A stretch of DNA of 64,000 nt from Luteibacter anthropi (GTDB lineage: Bacteria; Pseudomonadota; Gammaproteobacteria; Xanthomonadales; Rhodanobacteraceae): contig NZ_JAARLZ010000007.1 in the NCBI RefSeq assembly GCF_011759365.1, forward strand, positions 186,001 through 250,000. The letters are read 5' to 3'. Of the stretch, positions 45,655 through 57,589 are shown piece by piece. The number at the start of each line of letters is the position of its first letter. The first letter of the stretch is position 1. The translations under genes were made by a program, and so were the position numbers. The notes under the pieces are model-generated. The model was not told the origin of the DNA, ran no database searches, and saw only the letters and a list, made by a program, of their open reading frames with translations.

Positions 45655-48600
45655 TCAGTGCAGGCCGAAATCCACCCGGGTGGTCTTGCCGGCGTCGTCG
45701 ATGCCCTTGGCATCGGTCTTGGGCGCCACGACGAAGACGCGCTTGTCGTCGACCTTGCCTTGCAGCCACTGGCGGACGGCGTTGGCCCGGCGCTCGGCGA
45801 GATGGCGCAGGGCGTCGGCATCCACCGGCATGTTCGTTTCCATCAGCGTGCGCATTTCCTCCGGCGGCTGCGACTTGGTCAGGCCGATGAAGTTTTTCGG
45901 CTTGGGGAACGAGGCATGCCGGTAGGCGCGTTCGAGATATTTCGCCTGTTCGTCGGCGGTGGGCGGCGTGGTGTCGTCGCCCTTGTCCTTCACCTGCTCG
46001 TCGTGGACGAGGTTATCGACCATGACCTTGCGCAGGCCCGTTTCGTCCTTTGCAGGATCGACGCGGCCGACGATATCCAGGCTGATCGAGGGTTTCTGGC
46101 TGAGCACCTTCACGATGTCGGCGAGCTTGGCCTGGCCGGCGGCATCCAGCACGTCGGAACCCGGAGCGAATTCCACGTAACCCAGGTCTTCCCGGCCGCC
46201 GCCGATGGAAGCGAGCAACCGGAACGGCGAAGTGACCGCCTTCACGATGAGGTTGCCTATGGCGCGCCAGACCAGCCCGCTCAGGCTGAACTGCGGATCG
46301 TCGAGTGAACCGCTGACGGGAATGCGGACATCGATATGGCCCTGGGTGTCTTTCAGCAGGGCAACGGCGAGCTTGACCGGCAGATGGCTGATGCCCGGGC
46401 CTTCGATGCGGTCGCCGAAAGTGAGCTGGTCGATGAAGATGTGGTTTTCAGCCGTGAGCTTGCGCTCGTTGAGCAGATAGTGGACATCGACGTTGAGGCG
46501 ACCCTTGGTGATCGGGTAGCCGGCGTACTTGCCGGAGTAGGGCGACAGGTTGGCGAGCTGGATGCCTTCGGCCTTCGCGGTGATGTCGAGGAAGGCCACG
46601 GGTGTCAGCGGATTGATCGTGCCGCCGATATCCACGGGCGCGTTGCCGTCGAGCTGGCCTTGCAGGGTGATATCGGCGGGCGTCGTGGCCGTGTCGGTGC
46701 CGAAGCCGCCGATCTTGCCGGTGAGATCGGTGACGTCGGCGGTGTAGTTCGGCTTGATGAAGTTGTCGGTGTAGTTGAGGTTGCCCTTGGTCAGGCTGAT
46801 GCGGCCGATGTGGACATCGGCAGGCGGCGCCTGCACGGCCGGGGTTTCTTCTTTCGGCACGGCAGGTGCGGGCGTGGCCTGCGCCTGTGTCACCGACACG
46901 GCACCCTGGGTTTCCGGATGGGCCACGACATCCTGGAGGTTCAGGCGACCGTTCGCGTTGACGATGACACGTGCATAGAAATCGTCCAGCGCGAGGCCGC
47001 CGATGGCGACATGGGGTACGTCGTCGCCGAAGCGCAACGTCATGCCCGATGCATTGAGCGAGGACCAGCGCAGGAAGTCGTCGTCGGTAACCTTGTCGAG
47101 CACGCGCACCCGGCCCAGCGTGGCATTGCCTCGGTAGGCAAGCAGGGGTGACTGGGTGCCGCGATCGGTGTACCGCACTTGTCCGTCGAGACTCAGCAAT
47201 CCGCTGCCCACGCGCACGTTCAGGGGCACGGTTACCAGCGACTGGAGCGGTGCAACATCAAGGCGCGTGGTGGTGATGCGCAGGTCTGCATCCAGCGGCT
47301 GCGGTTTCACGTCACCGCTGACGCTGAAATCGCCTTTGCCCAGGGCACCCTTGAGGTCGAGCTTGACGGTCTTGCGCATGTCGTCGGACAGGCCGTCGAT
47401 GCCAAAGGCTTTGGCTTGCAACGTCACGCCGTCGCGCCTGCCGGAGGCGCGCGCGTCGTGCAGGACCACGGTGCCGTCACTGAGCCCGACATGGGCGATG
47501 CTCCAGCGCCAGGCGGAACCATTGGCTGTCGGTGCACGCGCCGCAGGCCTGGCGGGCGGCGGCATGATGCCGGCGATATCCAGGTTGCCGTTGGCCAGGC
47601 GTTTCAGGTCGAGCGTGAGTCCGTCGAGCAATAGCTGATCGACGCGCGCCTCACTGGTGGCCAGATCGACCAGCGCTATCTTTGCGGTCAGTGATTTCCA
47701 GGCTACGGGCGACGCGCTGCCGTTGTGGGGAACCAGCTTGAATCCGTCGAGGGAGGCGTCCGCCCTGGTGATGCGGATGGCAACGGCATCGTGCCAGTCG
47801 AAGTTCAGTTCACCCCTGGCGCTTACGGAGCCACCGGTGATGTCGGCGGCGAGCAGCGGTGGCGTCAGCGGCATGAGCGCCGCCAGCGACACGTTTTTCA
47901 GATCCAGCGAGCCAGCATAGCGTTGGGCGGCAAGATCGAGCTTGCCCTGGGTGGCGATGGCGCCACCTGCGAGCCGTGCCTTGACGTCGAGCTGGGCTTC
48001 CGGCGCCTTGACCGTGCTGAAACTGCGCAGCGTGCCCTGCAACTGGTCGAGGACCAGGTGGGCGGGCGAGGGGGCGGCGAGGTCCGCGTATTCGATACGC
48101 GCATCGTCGAGAGTGAGCGTATCGATCCTGACATCCGTGGGCTTCGCGTCCGGAGTGGGCGGCGAGGGCGGCCCCGTCAGTGCGTCGAAGTTGCTCTTGC
48201 CGCCGGGCAGGCGGGCGTAACGAAGCGAAAACCCATGCAGTGCAACCTGTCCGAGGCGGTAGCGCGACGTCAACGGTTCGAGGGCGGTGAGGCCCAGCTC
48301 ACCATGGCCGAGCCCCAGCAGGGCGGAGCCGTCCTTGCCAGTCACGCGCAGGTCATCGACGACGAGGCGGCCATCGACGACGATGCGCGGCTGGGTATTC
48401 GTCATCTGGAAGTGCACGCCCACGCGACCGGACAGCTTGCCGCCGGGCACGGCGACCGGAAGGTCTACGGGCACGAAGCCGAGGTAGCGCGGCAGTTCGA
48501 GGCGATCCAGCCGCAGGTCGAGCACGGACTCACGGCTATCGGCGAAGGGCTTGGTCTGTCCTTGCAGACGCAACGGACTGCCGTCCACGCTCATCGTGAG

Positions 48601-49239
48601 CAAGGGCTGCACGTAGATGTCGGCGTCGCTGGGCAGGTTGGCGATGAAGGGCACGCCCAGCTCGATGGCGTCGAGCTTGTGGGTGGCATCGAGCACGCGG
48701 TCGTCGAAGTCCACGCGGCCGCCATGCACGGCGATGTTGGACAGGGCGAAACGTGCCGGATCGGAGGGCCTGGCATCTGCCGGCGTGGCAAAGCGCTCGA
48801 CGATGTCCGTGAAGTTGAAGCGCTGCGGCGCGCTGCGCTGGATATGGACGTAGGGCTGGTCGAGCGTCAGCGAATCCAGGATCGGTGCCAGCCGGAACAC
48901 AGAACTCCAGGAGGCATTGGCGGTGAGCTTGCCGATATCCACGAAGGACGTCTTTGCGTCCTTCTCGCTGATATGCAGGCGTTCGACGGTGAGCCTCAGG
49001 GTGAACGGATTGAGGCTCACCCGCTCCACGGTCACCGGACGATCAATGGCAGCGCCAAGGCGGCTGGCCAGTTGCGAGCGAATAAGAGGGGGCGCGGCAA
49101 AGAAGCCGAGCAGGCCGAAAACGACCAGCGCAATCACAACGCCAAGAGCGATGCGCCGGGTTCGGCGCGAGCGATAGACACCCAGGGCAGCATCGCGCCC
49201 TTTCCGCCAGTGGATGGTCCGTTTCCTGGGTGTGTCCAT
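45655..49239 (-). CDS. Large DUF748/AsmA-like envelope protein
   Basis: A 1194-residue protein anchored by one N-terminal span ([20 protein letters not shown], residues about 30-50). The long body carries repeated AsmA/DUF748-type beta segments (for example [27 protein letters not shown] and [25 protein letters not shown]). The last about 190 residues contain [23 protein letters not shown] and a run with [14 protein letters not shown], which resemble an OmpA-like peptidoglycan-binding fold. Such proteins probably form periplasmic bridges for lipid transport between membranes. It sits between tdh and kbl but has its own upstream terminator. Confidence 0.85.
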   Translation of the reverse strand: MDTPRKRTIHWRKGRDAALGVYRSRRTRRIALGVVIALVVFGLLGFFAAPPLIRSQLASRLGAAIDRPVTVERVSLNPFTLRLTVERLHISEKDAKTSFVDIGKLTANASWSSVFRLAPILDSLTLDQPYVHIQRSAPQRFNFTDIVERFATPADARPSDPARFALSNIAVHGGRVDFDDRVLDATHKLDAIELGVPFIANLPSDADIYVQPLLTMSVDGSPLRLQGQTKPFADSRESVLDLRLDRLELPRYLGFVPVDLPVAVPGGKLSGRVGVHFQMTNTQPRIVVDGRLVVDDLRVTGKDGSALLGLGHGELGLTALEPLTSRYRLGQVALHGFSLRYARLPGGKSNFDALTGPPSPPTPDAKPTDVRIDTLTLDDARIEYADLAAPSPAHLVLDQLQGTLRSFSTVKAPEAQLDVKARLAGGAIATQGKLDLAAQRYAGSLDLKNVSLAALMPLTPPLLAADITGGSVSARGELNFDWHDAVAIRITRADASLDGFKLVPHNGSASPVAWKSLTAKIALVDLATSEARVDQLLLDGLTLDLKRLANGNLDIAGIMPPPARPAARAPTANGSAWRWSIAHVGLSDGTVVLHDARASGRRDGVTLQAKAFGIDGLSDDMRKTVKLDLKGALGKGDFSVSGDVKPQPLDADLRITTTRLDVAPLQSLVTVPLNVRVGSGLLSLDGQVRYTDRGTQSPLLAYRGNATLGRVRVLDKVTDDDFLRWSSLNASGMTLRFGDDVPHVAIGGLALDDFYARVIVNANGRLNLQDVVAHPETQGAVSVTQAQATPAPAVPKEETPAVQAPPADVHIGRISLTKGNLNYTDNFIKPNYTADVTDLTGKIGGFGTDTATTPADITLQGQLDGNAPVDIGGTINPLTPVAFLDITAKAEGIQLANLSPYSGKYAGYPITKGRLNVDVHYLLNERKLTAENHIFIDQLTFGDRIEGPGISHLPVKLAVALLKDTQGHIDVRIPVSGSLDDPQFSLSGLVWRAIGNLIVKAVTSPFRLLASIGGGREDLGYVEFAPGSDVLDAAGQAKLADIVKVLSQKPSISLDIVGRVDPAKDETGLRKVMVDNLVHDEQVKDKGDDTTPPTADEQAKYLERAYRHASFPKPKNFIGLTKSQPPEEMRTLMETNMPVDADALRHLAERRANAVRQWLQGKVDDKRVFVVAPKTDAKGIDDAGKTTRVDFGLH

Positions 49240-49316
49240 GGTGAAGCCCCTCGTGTCCGTGGCCCCTGGCGGCAGTGTAATCCCTGCCAGGGCTGAAAAG
49301 AGGGGGCGATAGTAAA

Positions 49317-49338
49317 CAGCCCCGCTGAAGCGGGGCTG
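49317..49338 (-). terminator. Hairpin after tdh
   Basis: CAGCCCCGC-TGAA-GCGGGGCTG is a perfect 9-bp stem 45 bases after the tdh stop on the minus strand. It has no long T-run, but its place between tdh and the DUF748 gene suggests it limits read-through. Confidence 0.65.
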
Positions 49339-49382
49339 TAAGCCGCGACTCAGGAAGCCGCGGCGGGGGAGGGATTACGCCC

Positions 49383-50405
49383 TCAGGTCCAGGAGCAGAC
49401 CACCTTGCCGCAATGGCCGGCGTCCATCAGGTCGAAACCCTTCTGGAAGTCGTCGATGGCGATCTGATGGGTGAGCACCTTCTGAAGCGGGAAGCCGGTG
49501 AGCACCATCTGGGTCATCTTGTACCAGGTCTCATACATCTTGCGGCCGTAGATGCCCTGCAGGGTGAGGCCCTTGAAGATGACCTTGTCCCAGTCGATGC
49601 CGGCGCCGCGCGGCATGATGCCGAGCATGGCGATCTTGCCGCCGTGGTACATGCACTCGAGCATGTCGTTGAAGGCGCGCGGGTTGCCGCTCATTTCCAG
49701 GCCAACGTCGAAGCCTTCGATGTGCAGATCCTTCACGACGTCCTTCAGCGACTGGTTGGCCACGTTGACCACGCGGGTGGCGCCCATGTCGGCAGCCAGC
49801 TTCAGGCGGTAATCGTTGACGTCGGTGATCACCACGTTGCGGGCGCCCACGTGCTTGGCGATGCCGGCAGCGATGATGCCGATGGGACCGGCGCCGGTGA
49901 TGAGCACGTCTTCGCCGATCAGGTCGAATTCGAGGGCGCAGTGCGCGGCGTTGCCGTAGGGGTCGAAGAACGCAGCCAGCTCCGAAGGGATCTGGTCGGG
50001 GATCGGCCACAGGTTGGAGGCCGGCATGGTCATGTATTCGGCGAAGGCGCCGTTGCGGTTCACGCCGATGCCCACGGTGTTCGGGCACAGGTGCTGGCGG
50101 CCGGCGCGGCAGTTGCGGCAGTGGCCGCACACGATGTGGCCTTCGGCGGAGACGCGGTCGCCCACCTTGTAGCCGGTGACGCCCGGGCCCATCTCGACGA
50201 CGCGGCCGACGAACTCGTGGCCGATGGTGAGGCCCGGCTTGATGGTGCGCTGGGACCACTCGTCCCATTTGTAGATGTGCAGGTCGGTGCCGCAGATCGC
50301 GGTTTTCTCGAGCTTGATCAGCACCTCGTTCGGGCCGACCTGCGGTACCGGCACTTCTTCCATCCAGATGCCCGGTTCGGCCTTGCGCTTTACCAGCGCC
50401 TTCAT
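49383..50405 (-). CDS. tdh: L-threonine 3-dehydrogenase
   Basis: A 340-residue zinc alcohol-dehydrogenase-family enzyme that oxidises threonine to 2-amino-3-ketobutyrate with [29 protein letters not shown] and the structural-zinc cysteines in [20 protein letters not shown] are clear; [15 protein letters not shown] and [20 protein letters not shown] mark the Tdh group. ATG 50405 ([17 protein letters not shown]) matches the E. coli start; ATG 50417 would add four residues. Its product feeds kbl at 44369. Confidence 0.94.
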   Translation of the reverse strand: MKALVKRKAEPGIWMEEVPVPQVGPNEVLIKLEKTAICGTDLHIYKWDEWSQRTIKPGLTIGHEFVGRVVEMGPGVTGYKVGDRVSAEGHIVCGHCRNCRAGRQHLCPNTVGIGVNRNGAFAEYMTMPASNLWPIPDQIPSELAAFFDPYGNAAHCALEFDLIGEDVLITGAGPIGIIAAGIAKHVGARNVVITDVNDYRLKLAADMGATRVVNVANQSLKDVVKDLHIEGFDVGLEMSGNPRAFNDMLECMYHGGKIAMLGIMPRGAGIDWDKVIFKGLTLQGIYGRKMYETWYKMTQMVLTGFPLQKVLTHQIAIDDFQKGFDLMDAGHCGKVVCSWT

Positions 50406-50577
50406 CGTCTGCTGCATGGTCGTTCGTATTCCGTGGGAGGGAGGGTCCGCGACGCGAACCAAACCGGCATTATAGGCGTGCCGGAAGCGCCTATCTTGTG
50501 CGCTGCGCCATTGCCAGCGAACGCCCACCCCTCTATGGTCGCAAGGATTTGCGAACCAGACAGGGGTCCCCTACACG

Positions 50578-52731
50578 ATGCGAATCCGCACGATGATACT
50601 CAGCGCCGCGATGGCACTTGCCCTCGATGCCAAGGCCGACGAAGGCATGTGGATGCCGTCGCAGCTGCCCAGCATTGCGAAGAACCTCAAGGAAGCCGGC
50701 TTCCGCGGCGATGCCCGTGATCTGGCCGACCTGACCCGCGCACCGCTCAATGCCGTGGTGCGCGTCGGCGGTGGTACTGGCTCCTTCGTGTCCGACGATG
50801 GCCTGGTGGTCACCAATCACCACGTGGCTTTCGGCGTGATCCAGTACAACTCGCGCCCCGACCGCGACCTCATCACCAACGGCTACGTCGCCGCCGACCG
50901 GGCGGCCGAGCTGCCGGCCAACCCGGACTATCGCCTGCGCGTCACCGTCGGCTTCGACAAGGTGACCGAGCGCATCCTCGCCAACGCGAAGGGCAAGAGC
51001 GGTCGCGCGTACTACGATGCCGTGGACGCCGCCAGCAAGGCCCTCGTGGCCGAGTGCGAGAAGGAAGAGGGCGTCCGTTGCAGCGTGGCCAACATGTTCT
51101 ACGGCCGCGACTTCTACCTCGTGAAGCAACTCGAACTGCGCGACCTGCGCCTCGTGTACGCACCGCCGCGCGCCATCGGCAACTACGGCGACGAGATCGA
51201 CAACTTCGTGTGGCCGCGCCATGCCGGCGACTTCACCATCCTGCGTGCCTATGTCGGCGCCGATGGCAAGCCGGCCGACTACTCGCCGGACAACAAGCCC
51301 TACCATCCGCCGTCGCACCTGAAGCTCGCCACCGAAGGCGTGGCAGAGGGCGATTTCGTGATGCTGGCCGGTTACCCGGGCATCACCTACCGTCATCGCA
51401 CGGCCGCCGAATTCGCCGACCAGGTGCAGTGGCGCCTGCCGACCACGGTCGCGGTGATGAAGGAACTGCAGGACATCATCGAAGCCCAGGGCAAGACCGA
51501 CAAGGAAGCCGGCATCCGCTACGCCTCGCAGCTGCAGTCGCTGAAGAACGGCATCAAGCGATTCAGCGGCGAGCTGGAAGGCCTGGAACGCAGCGACGCC
51601 GTCACCACGCGTCGCGAGGACGAAACCGCGATGCTGGCCTGGCTGGCCACGCGCCCCGAAGCGAAGACGCTCAAGCCACAGATCGACCAGGTCATGACGC
51701 TGATCGCCCAGGGCAAGGACACGCGCGAGCGCGACCTGCTGCTGGCGGTGCTCAACACCCAGACCCAGCTGCTGCGCGGCGCACTTGCGATAGACCGCCT
51801 GTCCGTGGAGCGGCCGAAGGCCGATGCCGATCGCGAATCCGGCTACCAGAAGCGCGACGAGGAACTGATCCAGAGCCAGCTGAAGCAGATCCAGCGCCGT
51901 TACGATCCGCGCGTGGAGAAGGCCTTCGTCACGGCCCTGATGACGCGATACCAGAAGCTGCCCGCCTCGCAGCATCTCGCCGAGGTCGACAAGGTCTTCG
52001 GTCGTACGCCGGATGAACTGGCGAAGGCACTCGATGCCATCTATGCCGGCACGAAGTTCAGCGACGAAGCCGAGCGCCTGCGTCTGTTTGGCGCATCGCC
52101 GGCCGAAATCGAAAAGAGCAACGATCCGCTGTTGGTGGCCGCACGCACGCTGCGCCCTGCCTTGCTGCGCACGGATGAAGAGCGCAAGAGCCGTGACGGC
52201 GACCTGCTGCGCCTGCGCCCGGCCTACATGGAAGCGCTCATCGGTTACCGCGAAAAGCAGGGCCGGGCCGTGTATCCGGATGCCAACTCCACGCTGCGCG
52301 TGAGCTACGGCAAGGTCACGCCGCTGATCGCCCGCGATGCCGTGGCCTACGCGCCGCTCACCACCGTGAAGGGCATCGTCGAGAAGAACACCGGCAAGGC
52401 ACCGTTCGATGCGCCGAAGCCGCTGCTCGACGCCATCCGCAAGGGCGACTTCGCTGGCTATGCCGACCCGAAGACGGGCGACATGCCGGTGGACTTCCTC
52501 AGCAACCTCGACACCACGGGCGGCAACTCGGGCTCGCCGGTGCTGAACGCGAAGGGCGAGCTGGTGGGCCTCAACTTCGACAGCAACTGGGAAGCCGTCA
52601 GCGCCAGCTGGATGTACGACCCACGCTACAAGCGGGCCATCCACGTGGACATGCGCTACATGCGCTGGCTGATGGACAAGGTGTACCCGTCGCCGGCCCT
52701 GCTGCGTGAGCTGGGTGTTCCCGGCAAGTGA
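50578..52731 (+). CDS. S46-family dipeptidyl-peptidase, first of tandem pair
   Basis: A 717-residue exported serine peptidase; the signal peptide ends ALDAKA at about residue 20. The triad is His in LVVTNHHVAFG, Asp in EIDNFVWPRHAGDF and Ser in TGGNSGSPVLNAKG, with the alpha-helical cap between. It removes dipeptides from peptide N-termini in the periplasm. The residue 18 after the catalytic Ser, which decides P1 preference (Gly in DPP7, Arg in DPP11), is Ser here (LNFDSNWE). A close paralogue follows 111 bases downstream. Confidence 0.92.
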   Translation: MRIRTMILSAAMALALDAKADEGMWMPSQLPSIAKNLKEAGFRGDARDLADLTRAPLNAVVRVGGGTGSFVSDDGLVVTNHHVAFGVIQYNSRPDRDLITNGYVAADRAAELPANPDYRLRVTVGFDKVTERILANAKGKSGRAYYDAVDAASKALVAECEKEEGVRCSVANMFYGRDFYLVKQLELRDLRLVYAPPRAIGNYGDEIDNFVWPRHAGDFTILRAYVGADGKPADYSPDNKPYHPPSHLKLATEGVAEGDFVMLAGYPGITYRHRTAAEFADQVQWRLPTTVAVMKELQDIIEAQGKTDKEAGIRYASQLQSLKNGIKRFSGELEGLERSDAVTTRREDETAMLAWLATRPEAKTLKPQIDQVMTLIAQGKDTRERDLLLAVLNTQTQLLRGALAIDRLSVERPKADADRESGYQKRDEELIQSQLKQIQRRYDPRVEKAFVTALMTRYQKLPASQHLAEVDKVFGRTPDELAKALDAIYAGTKFSDEAERLRLFGASPAEIEKSNDPLLVAARTLRPALLRTDEERKSRDGDLLRLRPAYMEALIGYREKQGRAVYPDANSTLRVSYGKVTPLIARDAVAYAPLTTVKGIVEKNTGKAPFDAPKPLLDAIRKGDFAGYADPKTGDMPVDFLSNLDTTGGNSGSPVLNAKGELVGLNFDSNWEAVSASWMYDPRYKRAIHVDMRYMRWLMDKVYPSPALLRELGVPGK

Positions 52732-52842
52732 TGCCGCAGCATGACCTCCGGCACATCCGTGCCGGAGGTCGCTGCGCCACTGTTACTGTGTAACGGCATG
52801 CCCAGGGGCAGAGCCGTTGTCGTTCCTCCAGGAGAATCCTCA

Positions 52843-55005
<2,163 letters not shown>

Positions 55006-55046
55006 GATGGCGGGCAGGGTGCGAGTATCGCACCCTGTTCCCGGGC

Positions 55047-55080
55047 AAAAAAAACCGCCGGGTTGTCGGCGGTTTTTTTA
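55047..55080. terminator. Bidirectional intrinsic terminator
   Basis: An A-run, then CCGCCG-GGTTGT-CGGCGG, then seven T residues. It can end the S46 gene on the plus strand and the 59-residue membrane protein on the minus strand. Confidence 0.92.
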
Positions 55081-55103
55081 TGGCCAATGAGGCGATGGCA
55101 TTG

Positions 55104-55283
55104 TCAGAAGATGAGCCCCATGAGCTTTACGAAGCCAACCGCAGCAGCAAACAGGCCGGCTGTGGCAACGAATGGATACCAGCGGGCTTCAGCGTTGATC
55201 TTCGCCGTTTCGGCCATCAGCTTTCCGATTTCGGCTCGGATTTTCTCTCGCTCGTCGCGGGTCATGGTCTGGGCGTCGGTCAT
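55104..55283 (-). CDS. 59-residue single-span membrane microprotein
   Basis: I translated this from the sequence; it is 59 codons plus stop. The N-terminal half is a charged amphipathic helix (DEREKIRAEIGKLMAETAKI), then WYPF and one membrane span (VATAGLFAAAVGFVKLMGLIF). It is clearly related to the 67-residue protein at 56022: both share KLMAET, KI.AE and an aromatic-Tyr-Pro before the span. Coding is supported by this paralogy and by the terminator at 55047. The ribosome-binding site is weak (GGAC). Function is unknown; holin-like or phage-derived small proteins have similar layout. Confidence 0.72.
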   Translation of the reverse strand: MTDAQTMTRDEREKIRAEIGKLMAETAKINAEARWYPFVATAGLFAAAVGFVKLMGLIF

Positions 55284-55302
55284 CGGTTTTGTCCAAGCCT
55301 AT

Positions 55303-55367
55303 CACTATCGAAGCGGCGAGTTGCCGGGAGTTGCTGCCTGCGAAGCAGCACTATCGCCACGATAGTG
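55303..55367. promoter_or_regulatory. Operator-like repeats of CACTATCG
   Basis: CACTATCG occurs at 55303-55310 and at 55349-55356, the latter followed after CCA by its complement CGATAGTG (55360-55367), a perfect 8-bp inverted repeat. They lie just upstream of the 59-residue membrane protein gene (minus strand), where a promoter would be. Confidence 0.45.
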
Positions 55368-55467
55368 GCCGACTATTGCCGTGTCTTTCGGCCAATGGCT
55401 CGTGTGTCCGTAAGAGGCGTTAATCACGTCATTCGGCCAAAGCCGACAAAACGCAAAGTTCAGGCTG

Positions 55468-55851
55468 TCAGATGCTGTATCCGATGGCGCCGACGTACAC
55501 GAGTTCGAATCCTTCATACGTCACTGAACGAGGCTGGGCTATCTGTTCGGTGTTGATGAAAAGCAATGCGTTTGCATCATCCAGTCCCTTCGAGCGAGCG
55601 GCTTCGCACAGGGCCGCAGACCATTCCGAGGCATAGGAATGCGGCGCGAAGAATTCCTCAAGTGATGCCCCGGGAGAACGCTCGCCGGTCTCCATGAAGT
55701 CGTGATCGCAGAATCGCTCACCCTGCGATGCGTAGAAGGCGGAGATGGGCTCGTCGTCGTCCCGGTCGTAGTGCTCGGCAAGAAATTCGTTGAATCGTGC
55801 CGTATCCGTTACGCGGCCAAGATAGAAGTGGGACGTTTCCCGGGTGCGCAT
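55468..55851 (-). CDS. Imm22-like protein (candidate orphan immunity protein)
   Basis: A 127-residue acidic cytoplasmic protein. The order of features (SHFYLGRVTDTARFNEFL, DDDEPISAFYASQGERFCDHDFME, HSYASEW, then a final FELVYVGAIGYSI) resembles the Imm22/DUF4284 family of immunity proteins as I remember it: an N-terminal strand, an acidic run, a conserved D-D-F and a terminal strand ending in Tyr. No toxin gene is adjacent. It lies between two related membrane microproteins on the same strand. The match was not searched. Confidence 0.65.
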   Translation of the reverse strand: MRTRETSHFYLGRVTDTARFNEFLAEHYDRDDDEPISAFYASQGERFCDHDFMETGERSPGASLEEFFAPHSYASEWSAALCEAARSKGLDDANALLFINTEQIAQPRSVTYEGFELVYVGAIGYSI

Positions 55852-55893
55852 GCGAATCCCCGTCGCGATGATGCTGCATCGCCATCATCCATT

Positions 55894-55939
55894 TCATCCA
55901 CAGCCCGTGTGGATAGTCGCTGCATAACATTGTGGATAA
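55894..55939. promoter_or_regulatory. Cluster of DnaA-box-like sites
   Basis: Three sites in 46 bases: TCATCCACA at 55894-55902 (one mismatch), TGTGGATAG at 55908-55916 (complement CTATCCACA, one mismatch) and TGTGGATAA at 55931-55939 (complement TTATCCACA, a perfect DnaA box). They lie 43-88 bases upstream of the Imm22-like start codon. No AT-rich unwinding element is beside them. Confidence 0.55.
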
Positions 55940-56021
55940 CCCTCTCCGGGCCTTGTGCGGCAACGGCTCGGGTTGGTGTGGTCAATGTGTCGCCAGCAGG
56001 GCGCCACGGATGACTCTGCGA

Positions 56022-56225
56022 TTAGAGCAACTTCACGATGATCGCCGCGGCAACGCCCAGGGCGCTTACGACGATCGCTCCGAAGGCGACCGCTGGGTAG
56101 TACTTCTGCTCGGCCTGGATCTTTGAGGTTTCAGCGCTGATCTTCATGGTTTCTGCCATGAGCTTGCTGATGTTGGCGCTGATCTGAAGACGGTCGATGT
56201 CGCTCATGGTTCTGGCCTCGGCCAT
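56022..56225 (-). CDS. 67-residue single-span membrane microprotein
   Basis: The N-terminal 40 residues form a polar heptad-like helix (LQISANISKLMAETMKISAE then TSKIQAEQK), followed by YYPAVAFGAIVVSALGVAAAIIVKLL as one membrane span. AGGAG lies about nine bases before the ATG at 56225. It is a paralogue of the microprotein at 55104. No export signal apart from the span; the helix probably faces the cytoplasm and may oligomerise. Function is unknown. Confidence 0.75.
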   Translation of the reverse strand: MAEARTMSDIDRLQISANISKLMAETMKISAETSKIQAEQKYYPAVAFGAIVVSALGVAAAIIVKLL

Positions 56226-56371
56226 GGGTGCGCTCCTAGGTTAGCACTGTTGGATCAGTCCGGTGCCGGGGTGACCCGACACCGGATGGCAGTTCCCGAG
56301 AGTACATTTCCGGCCGTGAAGTGGCTTTCGGCCGGATGCCTCGATCCCCGTAAGGATTAGGCCCGACAGAT

Positions 56372-56788
56372 TCAGAGCGGAGCCAGCAGCGAGCGCAACG
56401 TCTTCAAGCATTCGTCCAGTGCGGTGTCCGCATACGGCTCGGCCTTGCCGGAGCCCCACACGGGGCCGGGCCACGCAGCGTCGCCTTCCGTGCGGGCCAC
56501 CACATGCACATGCAACTGCCGGACGATATTGCCCAGCGCACCGATGTTGAGCTTGTCGCAGGGGGCGACGGCACGCAGCGCGGCGCCTGCCGCATCCACC
56601 TCGCGCCAGAGAGTGGCGCGATCGGACTCGGAGAGATCGGTGACCTCCACGAGTCCGGGCTGTCTCGGTACCAGTACCAGCCACGCAAAGCGCGCATCGC
56701 GCATCAGCAGCACGCGACACAGCGGCAGGTCGCCGACGACGACGGTGTCGCCGGCGAGCCTGGGGTCGAGGTCGAACGCCGTGTTCAC
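56372..56788 (-). CDS. HIT-family protein
   Basis: A 138-residue protein starting with GTG 56788, overlapping the dienelactone hydrolase stop by four bases. The histidine-triad motif is QLHVHVVAR, preceded by LNIGALGNIVR. The N-terminal region (LPLCRVLLMRDARFAWLVLVPR) is typical. HIT proteins hydrolyse or transfer nucleotidyl groups; the third His of the classic HxHxHxx is replaced (HVHVVAR), as in some bacterial subgroups. The substrate is unknown. Confidence 0.87.
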   Translation of the reverse strand: MNTAFDLDPRLAGDTVVVGDLPLCRVLLMRDARFAWLVLVPRQPGLVEVTDLSESDRATLWREVDAAGAALRAVAPCDKLNIGALGNIVRQLHVHVVARTEGDAAWPGPVWGSGKAEPYADTALDECLKTLRSLLAPL

Positions 56789-57465
56789 GCGAGTTCGGTC
56801 TCGAAGAAGGTGCGGGTGCGTTCCCACGCGATCTTCGCACTGGCTTCGTCATAGCTGGCGCGCACGTCGCAGTTGAAGCCATGGTCGGCCGGGTAGACCC
56901 AGGTATCCATTTCCGGCTTCAGTTCGCGATGCTTCTCGACCATCTCGGGCGGAATGGAGTGGTCGCGCTCGCCGAAGTGGAAAATGACATTGGCCTTGGC
57001 CTTCTCGGCCAGGAAGGGCGCGTCGCGCGAGCCGTAGTAGCTGGACGAGGGCAGGCCCAGGCGCAGGGCGGCTAGCAGGGCGATGGTGCCGCCCCAGCAG
57101 TAGCCCACCGTGCCGACCTTCACCTTGAAGTGGTGGGCGAGGTACTTCGCTGCCACGTCCACATCCTGGGTGGGACGCAGCAGGCCGAGTTCGGAGATGT
57201 ACTTCACGCCCCGGGTCATGCCTTCCTGGTCGTAGCCCAGCTCCACACCCTTCTGCACGGGGTCGAACAGGGCGGGTGCGATGGCGACGAAACCCTCGGC
57301 GGCGAAGCGGTCCGCCACGCTGCGGATATGGGCATTGACGCCGAAGATCTCCTGAATGACGACGATGCCACCGCGCACTTCCACGCCCTTGGGCGGTTCG
57401 GCGAGGTAGGCGTCCATGTGTTCGTGGTGGGGGCGAGAGGTGTCGAGGGAGAGGGTGTGGCCCAT
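56785..57465 (-). CDS. Dienelactone hydrolase family protein
   Basis: A 226-residue alpha/beta-hydrolase. The Cys nucleophile is in GTVGYCWGGTIALLAAL; the acid lies in FHFGERDHSIPPEMV and the His in YPADHGFNCD. GIVVIQEIFGVNAHIR is the usual N-terminal signature. Family members open lactone rings in aromatic degradation or act as general esterases. ATG 57465 (MGHTLSLDTSRPH) is family-like; upstream codons to 57585 are not. Its stop overlaps the HIT gene start. Confidence 0.9.
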   Translation of the reverse strand: MGHTLSLDTSRPHHEHMDAYLAEPPKGVEVRGGIVVIQEIFGVNAHIRSVADRFAAEGFVAIAPALFDPVQKGVELGYDQEGMTRGVKYISELGLLRPTQDVDVAAKYLAHHFKVKVGTVGYCWGGTIALLAALRLGLPSSSYYGSRDAPFLAEKAKANVIFHFGERDHSIPPEMVEKHRELKPEMDTWVYPADHGFNCDVRASYDEASAKIAWERTRTFFETELA

Positions 57466-57552
57466 GGGGAATCTCCGGCGGGGTGAGAAAGCCTGAAGGT
57501 TACCCGGCTTCACGGTGGTCGTCCCGCCTCGGCGGGGGGATGCCGGACCGGC

Positions 57553-57558
57553 TATAAT
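57553..57558 (+). promoter_or_regulatory. -10 box upstream of rimO
   Basis: TATAAT lies 31 bases before the rimO ATG in otherwise GC-rich sequence. No good -35 is seen at 17 bases. It is the only consensus -10 in the 125-base gap to the divergent gene. Confidence 0.45.
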
Positions 57559-57589
57559 GCGCGGTTTCCCCGCTCCGGTACCCACGGCA

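Noticed and set aside
47725-49296. 523-codon open frame opposite the DUF748 gene
   Set aside because: Antisense shadow; no signal sequence or recognisable domain.
50533-52644. 703-codon open frame opposite the first S46 peptidase
   Set aside because: It is antisense to a clear peptidase gene with intact triad; long antisense frames are common in GC-rich DNA with third-position GC bias, and the translation is low in family-like motifs.
56226-56371. Possible tRNA in the gap after the 67-residue protein gene
   Set aside because: Paired segments such as CCGGTG/CACCGG exist but no cloverleaf, T-loop or anticodon arm can be drawn.
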